A stretch of DNA of 64,000 bases from positions 211,502 to 275,501 of the forward strand of contig NZ_BBER01000003.1 in assembly GCF_001312865.1 (NCBI RefSeq). The letters run 5' to 3'. A model generated the notes under the pieces. The model was not told the DNA's origin. It made no database searches and saw only the letters and a list, made by a program, of their open reading frames with translations. Shown here in pieces: positions 57,385-64,000 of this stretch (its first letter is position 1; each line of letters opens with the position of its first letter). This stretch comes from Lacticaseibacillus thailandensis DSM 22698 = JCM 13996. GTDB taxonomy: Bacteria > Bacillota > Bacilli > Lactobacillales > Lactobacillaceae. A program made the position numbers and the translations under genes.

Positions 57385-58841
57385 TGAATTTCTTTATTGA
57401 TGGAGCAATGGGAATTGGTAATTCTGGTGTTGAGCACGCTGAATTTTATCGTGCAGCCAGGTTTGACCAAGCCAAGATCCCGTATCGATTTGTGTTTGTG
57501 GAACTGGTCAAGGAACTACACGAGGCCATGGATAAATGGCACTTACGGGACGACCAGGTCATTAACATGTGGGAGTACTTTGTGCATGACGACGATTATT
57601 TGCGGCATGGATTGAAGAAACGGTACCCCACGAGTGAAGATTTGGTAGTGGACGGCACCAACACGCACCGTATTCGTCATTCGGTGACGTCGGCGGGGAT
57701 GCGCATGGTGTACCACTACGTCAAGTATCCCGACAAGCACGACCCGAATAACAAACTCTTGGTGGTTAGCACCGGGCGAATCGAGTTGTTCAACGTCGAG
57801 AGTAACGAACGGCGGGTGATGATCGAGTACGTGGATGATCCTAACCGCAAAGCGTTGATGACGAACATCCACCTGTACCACCAAAACGGGAAGCACTATT
57901 TATTCAACAATCTGGTCGACCTGCACCGCTTCTTTTTCCAGCAACTGGACCGTGTCTTTGGCGGCCACAGCACGTTCCTAATCGACCGGGGTGAGGAAAA
58001 TGAAGTTGCGTTAGCCACCCACAAGATTCCGGACGTGAAGTTGGTGGATGTGATTCATGCGGACCATCTATCCGACCGTGATGTACCCGCGCACCCGCTG
58101 TGGAACAACTACAACGAGTTCATGCTACAACATATTGATCTGTACGACCGGGTGGTTGTTGCCACTAAGCTCCAACGCAAAGATCTACTGATCGACTTCC
58201 CGCAAGCCACCAAGAAAATTGTGACGATTCCCGTGGGCGGCGTGCGCGATGGTGGTAAGCGGCGTAACAAGCGTAAATTGGGTGACCCAATCAAAATTAT
58301 TACGGCTAGCCGCTTAGCCAGTGAAAAGCATATTGACCTGGCGATTCGTGCCGTAGCCAAATTACATGATTTAGGTAGCAATATTATCTTTGATATTTAT
58401 GGTCAGGGTGGCGAGGATAAAAAGCTGAAGCAGACCATTCAGGACGTGCACGCGGAAAAGTACGTGCAGCTGCAGGGGTTGTCGAACGACTTGGAACACG
58501 TCTATCCGCAGTATGACGCCTTTATTTCCGCTTCCTTCTCGGAAGGGTTTGGCTTGACCTACATTGAAGCGCTAAACGCCGCTTTGCCCGTCGTTACTTT
58601 TAAAGCTCGTTTTGGGGCAATGGAGTTAGTCAAAGACGGCAACAATGGTTTCCTGCAGGAGTTTAAGCGGGATGATGATGATTTTAACGTTGCCCAACTG
58701 GTTAAGGGGCTGGAGCGCCTGATGCAAGCTGATTATGGTCGCCTGGTCAAGAACACACAGGCCTCAGTCAAGCAGTTTCAGGATCACGTTATTGCTAACA
58801 AGTGGAAGGAGCTTATTCATGGATTACGAGCTATTGACTAG
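57384..58841 (+). CDS. gtfA: Accessory Sec system O-GlcNAc transferase catalytic subunit GtfA
   Basis: The catalytic glycosyltransferase that puts GlcNAc on serine or threonine of the adhesin repeats, working as a complex with GtfB. 485 residues: MNFFIDGAMGIGNSGVEHAEF opens the protein; a beta-meander extended domain (about residues 75-180) binds acceptor; the donor domain has IITASRLASEKHIDLAIRAV and the E-x7-E motif SEGFGLTYIEALNA. Frame intact. gtfB overlaps its 3' end by 23 bases, consistent with translational coupling. Confidence 0.92.
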   Translation: MNFFIDGAMGIGNSGVEHAEFYRAARFDQAKIPYRFVFVELVKELHEAMDKWHLRDDQVINMWEYFVHDDDYLRHGLKKRYPTSEDLVVDGTNTHRIRHSVTSAGMRMVYHYVKYPDKHDPNNKLLVVSTGRIELFNVESNERRVMIEYVDDPNRKALMTNIHLYHQNGKHYLFNNLVDLHRFFFQQLDRVFGGHSTFLIDRGEENEVALATHKIPDVKLVDVIHADHLSDRDVPAHPLWNNYNEFMLQHIDLYDRVVVATKLQRKDLLIDFPQATKKIVTIPVGGVRDGGKRRNKRKLGDPIKIITASRLASEKHIDLAIRAVAKLHDLGSNIIFDIYGQGGEDKKLKQTIQDVHAEKYVQLQGLSNDLEHVYPQYDAFISASFSEGFGLTYIEALNAALPVVTFKARFGAMELVKDGNNGFLQEFKRDDDDFNVAQLVKGLERLMQADYGRLVKNTQASVKQFQDHVIANKWKELIHGLRAID

Positions 58842-59673
58842 TATTAACACAGCATCTCCCAACTGGGCGGCGATTAAGGCCCGTGTACAGGCAAACAAGC
58901 GGCAAATGTTGACGTTGGCCCCCATGCCGGGATTTAGCGGCGTGCTAGCGGCAGAACAGGTGCAGGGCATCAACCTGGTGGATCAAATCACTAGCCGCAC
59001 CTACGATCCTGATGGCTACCGCTTCTTTAACGACGTGCCGGTGCCCACAAACACGGAAATCTTTATGAATGAGGATGGCAGTATTTCGCTCATTCATGAA
59101 GGCATTGAAATCGGCAAGGAGTTCCTATATGCCAATACCCGGCGCCGTGCGCAGGACGTACGGTACCACAACCTTGATGGCACCATGGATTACGTTGAAG
59201 AGTACGCCTTTGATGGTAACCGGTTCAGCAATTTGTTCTACTACAATAACGAGTTACAAGAGATGGTCTTTTACGACAATGCGGGCAATGCACGGTTACG
59301 CTTCTTTTATTATGGCGGGGCGTTGAACTTTATCACCATTGAAGATCCGCAAACCCACAAGGTACAAACCAAGTACAATACCCAACTTGATTTTTATGCG
59401 CATGAGTTAGCCAAAATCGTGGGGCCGCAAGACACCGTGACGATCACCTACTTAGGCGTGGAGCTAGATGCCGTGGCCCAGTCGCCCGCCCACAACGTGC
59501 TGGAGATGGTGGAATCCCCTTTGGATGATACGGGCGCGGTGCGCGGTAACCTGGCAGGTATTTTACAGGACGAAATTCCGTATATTCAGGAAGTACGGAT
59601 GACACGCGCAGACCGTGATGCGGTGGTTGCCGCTGGTATGAGCGACCGTAAAATTACAGTTATAGATGACTGA
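58819..59673 (+). CDS. gtfB: Accessory Sec glycosyltransferase-stabilising protein GtfB, short form
   Basis: GtfB is the non-catalytic partner of GtfA that recognises the adhesin. This one has 284 residues beginning MDYELLTSINTASPNWAAIK, with the beta-rich extended domain clear (TSRTYDPDGYRFFNDVPV, NEDGSISLIHEGIEIGKEF). Streptococcal GtfB proteins are about 440 residues; here the last about 150 (the second Rossmann lobe) are absent. The frame ends at TGA 59671-59673, after which no frame continues the family sequence. Either this is a natural short form or a deletion removed the end. Confidence 0.8.
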   Translation: MDYELLTSINTASPNWAAIKARVQANKRQMLTLAPMPGFSGVLAAEQVQGINLVDQITSRTYDPDGYRFFNDVPVPTNTEIFMNEDGSISLIHEGIEIGKEFLYANTRRRAQDVRYHNLDGTMDYVEEYAFDGNRFSNLFYYNNELQEMVFYDNAGNARLRFFYYGGALNFITIEDPQTHKVQTKYNTQLDFYAHELAKIVGPQDTVTITYLGVELDAVAQSPAHNVLEMVESPLDDTGAVRGNLAGILQDEIPYIQEVRMTRADRDAVVAAGMSDRKITVIDD

Positions 59674-59877
59674 TGAGCCGCTGCGAACCGGTAACGGTGG
59701 CAACTGATGGCTGCAACACTATTTTTTTAAAAACTTATAGTTTTACTTAGCGTTGCATAATCGTTGTTTATAAAAACAAAAATTTTCTATCTAAAGTTGC
59801 ACGAGATGAGAGTCCATCGTGTTATAGAATAAAAATCGGGTATTACTTTGAACGGATTCTTTTTGGGAGGGACCCTC
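59674..59877 (+). promoter_or_regulatory. AT-rich upstream region of the adhesin gene
   Basis: About 200 AT-rich bases between gtfB and the adhesin, in contrast to the GC-rich surroundings. It contains a TATAGAAT element near 59822 but no well-spaced -35, and GGGAGGG (59866-59872) five bases before the ATG. It probably carries the adhesin's own promoter. Confidence 0.4.
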
Positions 59878-62800
59878 ATGAATTATTTCAGACGTAAGAG
59901 ATCAGAGATTTTTAACAACAACAGTAAGGTTCGTTTTAAAATGTTTAAAGCGGGCCGGCAATGGCTAGTAGCTGGAACTGCTTCCTTAGGCGGTTTACTG
60001 GGTGGCTTACTCATGTTGCCACAAGGGTTAGCCCACGCGGATACCACGCCGGCGGCCACTAAGCAGGTTGATACGGGGGACGTGCTTGCAACTAAGCAGA
60101 GCACGACCATCCCGGCGACCTCGGAAACTAGCTCTAATAGTACTTCTGAGACTAACTCCCAAAGCCAGACCAACTCCGACAGTGCCTCACAGTCGCTGAG
60201 TTTATCAGCGAGTGGGTCACTGTCAACGAGCATTAGCGAGTCAACTAGCGTCTCGACCTCGGGAAGTACCAGCAGTACAAGTCTGAGCAATAGTGGTAGC
60301 CAGAGTGCGACCAACGTTGACCAGACGAGTAATCAGAATAGCCAAAGTCAAACCAGTAGCCAGAGTGCTAGTGGTTCCGTTTCGGTGTCTTTGTCTAATT
60401 CGCTGACTACGACCACCAGTACGAGCAATACTAGTGCACAACGCAGGACGTGAGTGCCGCGCTGGGATTAGATGGCCATGATATCAGTGCAACGCAGGGA
60501 ACCAGTGGGTTAAACGTGACCCTGTCCGCTGATGCTACGCTAACTGCTGCACAGGCGACAAACATCGCGCAGTACATGACCCAGCAAGGTATCACGCAGT
60601 TAACGATTACCACTGCGGCAGCGGAAATCCTGACCAAGGATAACACCACTACCATTACGTTGTCCGATGAAACCTACGCAGAATCAGCAGTCACTTTGGC
60701 CAAGCTAGTAGCTGATGCGCTGTACAACGTCACGGGCAACGCACAGACGATTACTGGCGTTTTGGCCGGTAATAATGCGCCTACTGGTGTGAAGTCACCT
60801 ACGGGTAGTGGGATCGTTATTTTTGGGATTCGGTTTACCTCTGGGTGGCGTCACAGCCTTCGAGTAGCACCATTGTTGCTGGTGATTCAGCCACTATCAG
60901 TGCTACCTTGGATCAGACGGCAGCGGACGCATTTAACCAGGCTTGGGGCACGGCACTTGATACAATTACCAGTTGGGCTACGTTAGGCCTTATTAGTGCG
61001 CCGGCACCTGCTTACTACCTATACCATTACAATTCCACCACTGGCAAATGGGAAAACGCGAGCGCCGATCACAATAGTACCGGTTCCTTCACCGTCACCC
61101 TTGATAGCACTGGCGACAATTATTACCAGGTTGTTTACGAGTACGATCCAAGTTTCATTACAAAAATTGCCAACTTAATTTCCCTCAATTTCAGTGGCGG
61201 TTCACAAAATTACTACAGCAATGTTGTTGACGTCGCTGTTGTTGCAAAGCCGGTCGCCTCGACTAGTGCGACAGCCTACCCAGACGCTGATTACCTGTTG
61301 GACAACGTTAACGTGATTAGCAACGACCTGGGCCTCGACTTTACGACGTCCACGACGCAGGCCCACGTCACATTGGGCCCAAGCAATACCACGGATACTG
61401 TGAAGGCGGTTACGTGGAGCAGTAGTGATGCTGGTGTTGCCACTATTGATAGTAGCGGTTTGATTACTGCCGTAGCTGAAGGCTCGACCACAATCACGGC
61501 GCATATCACCACCACGGATGGGAATACCTACACCGAAACTTTCACCATTGAAGTTGGTAAAGGGTTGCCGGTTTCGCAAACCGTTACTGAAGGCGATTCG
61601 GCGACGTTTGAAGCCAGTGGGGCTGATCAGTTTGCCGAAGTTATTGATGCCGGTGGGACGTTGACCTACCAGTGGTACAAGGGCGATACGGCTATCCCTG
61701 GTGCTACGGGTCAAACGTACGAAACGCCGGCCACTACGATGGCGGATAACGGCACGGAGTACAAAGTCCAAATTACCGTTACCTCTGCGGCAGGTAAGAG
61801 TACGGTCATTGAAACCAACCCGGCTACGCTGACCGTTATTCCGAATGAAGTCACCGAAAGGACTAATTCTCTGTCGGATTCCGCTTCATTATCGCGTCAG
61901 GGTTCGCTGTCCACGGACCAATCGCTATCAATTTCGGCATCCAAGTCGGATTCGCTGTCATTGAGTGACATGCGCAGCAATTCAACGAGTATCTCGAAGA
62001 ATAGTGTTAGTGATTCCGAGAACATTAATTCTACGTCCGAGTCTATTTCCACTGCCCGTAGCACCTCTCTTTCCAAGACTGCCAGCTTATCGTTATCAGT
62101 TTCTGCGTCTGCGCAAAGCAACAGTGGCAGTACAAACGCGTCTACGTTCAACAGTGAGTCAATATCGGCTGATAAGTCGGAAAGTGAGTCCACCAGCAGT
62201 TTCTTTAGCGAGTCGGCTTCTGCATCTTTGTCCAAAGCAGCATCGCTGAGCAAGTCGCTTTCAGCATCCCAATCAGCTGAAGATTCAGCCAGCTACTCGA
62301 CGTCCAGCTCGCTTTCTCGTTCGGAATCAATTGCTAAATCGCAGAGCCTTTCTGAATCGGCCTCAACTTCTGAGTCTCTGTCTGCAAGTGTGTCGGACTC
62401 CATCAGTACAGCAACATCGCTGTCCGAGTCTGCTTCGTTAGCTAGACTGGGTGTTGGTGGCACAGAAGACTCGATTCTGCAGTCAGAATCTACCTCGGCG
62501 TCACGTTCGGCGTCGCTGTCTGCTTCTACCAGGAACAGTGCATCGGAATCATCAGGGGATTCTGGTGTTGTTTCAGGGTTTTTAGAAGGATCGGTATCCA
62601 AGAGCGTCAGCCGGTCTACCGCTACATCAAAGAGTCGGCAGGAGTCGCTGTCACTATCCGCATCTGTATCTGATAGCCTGTCTCAGCAGACGTCACGTAG
62701 TCGTTCCGACATCAGCTCCAGATCCCAGTCTGAAAGCTTGAGCAAGGCAGCGAGTGTCTCTGACTCCATTGCCACCAGCAAGAGTCTTTCGGACAGTCTT

Positions 62801-64000
62801 TCCGAATCGGAATCAAACAAGCAGGCAAGCGATTCCGCCAGCCTATCGGGTTCGGTTAGCGTTTCGAAGCAGGAATCCCTATCTAGTAGCATTAGTGGTA
62901 AGGGTTCACAGTCGCAGAGTACCGACACGAGTCTCTCCCTCAGCGCGTCGAAGTCCAGCAGCGACAGCAAGAGTAAGTTTATTTCTGAATCGAACTCGAT
63001 CAGCGACGACCATTCACGTTCACAATCGGTCTCCACGAGTGAGAGCATCAGCGCCCAGGAATCGGCGTCCAAGTCCGAGAGTATTGAGCAAAGTCAGTCG
63101 ACGTCGGCGTCCCAGAGCGTAGCGTCGGATAGTGATTCGCTGAACTACTCTGTTTCTATGAGTAAGTCAGCCTCCGCAGCCCACAGTGCTTCGAAGTCTA
63201 CCTCTGAGTCGATTTCAGCGGCTATTAGTGGCTCGCAAAGTAGTAGCAAGTCCACTGCTAACAGTTTGTCGACGGCCACGTCGTTGAGCAAGTCGGCAAG
63301 CCTATCCGGGTCTTTGAGTAAGTCAGCAGATCACAGTGGTTCCACCAGTGCTTCGCAGTCGAAGAGTGATAGTCTTTCAACTGCTTACAGTCAGTCGAAG
63401 AGTGCATCATTGAGCTAATCTGATTCCAAATCCGCCGTTAAGAGTGCGTCGGAATCAGCTAGTCGTTCGCAGAGCGAAAGTATCAGTAAGAATCCGTCCA
63501 CGACGCCATCTGCTTCCACGTCTGCATCCAAAAGCTCAAGTGAAAGTACGAGCAAGTCACTGTCTGCTTCAACGAGTGCATCCGCATCAACGCAGGCTTC
63601 GAAGAGCCAGTCACTAAGTGCATCACTAAGTAGCAGCCGGTCGAGCGATCATTCCGGTAGCCAGTCCCTGAGTTTATCTGCCAGCGCAAGCAAGTCCACG
63701 GATACTTCGACTAGCAAGTCGGTTACTGATAGCAAGTCTGCAAGCATGTCTGCTTCAGAGAGCGCTAAACAGTCGCGGAGTGCATCGCTTAGCGGGTCGG
63801 TTTCTGGTAGTTTGTCAGGTTCGAAGGCTGCCAGCGAGAGTGTTTCGGCTAGCGTGTCACAGTCGGAAGTCGATAGTGAAAGTCTTTCAGTCAGCCTGTC
63901 AAATTCAACATCAAACAAGCAGGTTAGCGATTCTGCTAGTCTGTCAGATTCCTTAAGTGAATCAAATCGGGCATCGCAGTCCACCAGCATTAGTAATGAA
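59878..64000 (+). CDS. Serine-rich repeat adhesin, incomplete (two frameshifts, one in-frame stop)
   Basis: The surface glycoprotein exported by SecA2/SecY2. A KxYKxGKxW-type signal peptide (VRFKMFKAGRQWLVAG, then a hydrophobic core, cleavage near AHA at residue about 50) is followed by a Ser/Thr-rich region SRR1 (residues about 80-187), a non-repetitive binding region (about 190-660) and a long SRR2 of SxS repeats from 61863 to beyond the window. The binding region includes a Big_2-like Ig domain (WSSSDAGVATIDSSGLITAV) and a second Ig-like domain (LTYQWYKGDTAIPGATGQT). One base seems missing near 60445 and near 60838; TAA at 63416-63418 interrupts SRR2. The LPxTG end lies outside. Confidence 0.9.
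61863..64000 (+). repeat. Serine-rich repeat region SRR2
   Basis: More than 2.1 kb of degenerate six-base units coding Ser-X, where X is mostly Ala, Lys, Glu, Gln, Leu, Thr or Asp. Serine is encoded by a mix of TCA, TCG, TCT, AGT and AGC, which keeps the DNA less repetitive than the protein. It continues past the right edge. Confidence 0.92.

Noticed and set aside
61897..63990. Several long minus-strand open frames opposite the serine-rich repeats
   Set aside because: They are a by-product of the Ser-X codon pattern, which leaves the antisense frames free of stops. They show low-complexity composition and no ribosome sites.
61863..64000. A CRISPR-like or satellite array
   Set aside because: The repetition is a degenerate six-base protein-coding pattern with variable codons, with no constant repeat and spacer lengths.
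1..64000. Transposons, prophage, tRNA or rRNA genes
   Set aside because: I saw no transposase, integrase, phage structural gene, or tRNA/rRNA sequence on either strand.

Overview
The window looks like chromosomal DNA of a moderately GC-rich lactic acid bacterium of the family Lactobacillaceae. The support is the overall gene content: class II aldolase, an AdcR-type zinc operon, the AmaP/Asp23 envelope-stress operon, many GNAT, MarR and XRE genes, and an accessory Sec (SecA2/SecY2) locus ending in a serine-rich repeat adhesin with a KxYKxGKxW signal peptide. I cannot name the species. Two perfect parS sites (8522-8537 and 23446-23461) suggest the window lies in the origin-proximal part of the chromosome.

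Layout. 1-6.5 kb: aldolase (minus), a phosphoesterase, the zinc operon adcA-adcR-adcC-adcB behind a double AdcR box, and a zinc alcohol dehydrogenase. 6.6-15 kb: a Kef-type antiporter with a TrkA domain, a dipeptide epimerase-like enzyme, a phosphoglycerate-mutase-like phosphatase, a LysE-type exporter with a leader terminator, an aspartate/glutamate racemase-family protein, and a divergent mmuM/mmuP pair for S-methylmethionine use. 14.8-19.9 kb: the livJHMGF branched-chain amino acid ABC transporter behind a leader that encodes a short leucine-rich peptide and an intrinsic terminator. 20-30.8 kb: an esterase, a GNAT, a large FAD/NAD-binding protein, the glsB-amaP-DUF2273-asp23-asp23 operon, a ROK kinase, a purine riboswitch with an adenine deaminase and a TauE/SafE permease, a MarR-GNAT operon and a glutathione peroxidase. 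30.8-43.5 kb: a MacB-like ABC transporter, an immunity-like protein, an XRE regulator with striking upstream palindromes, an MFS pump, a MetE-like enzyme with a divergent LysR, an aldo/keto reductase, a second antiporter, a ketopantoate reductase and a TetR regulator. 43.5-64 kb: glycosyltransferases, secA2, secY2, asp1-3, gtfA, a short gtfB and the adhesin, which runs off the window. This last block is one machine that glycosylates and exports the adhesin.

A dominating feature is the number of broken frames: about 35 single-base indels in 24 genes, roughly one per 2 kb. Twelve of 13 apparent insertions are extra bases in A/T runs of 7 or 8, and the apparent deletions sit mostly in G/C-rich contexts. 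Protein-like sequence continues without loss in the new frame. I read these as systematic sequence errors, not decay, and annotate such genes end to end with the approximate shift position.
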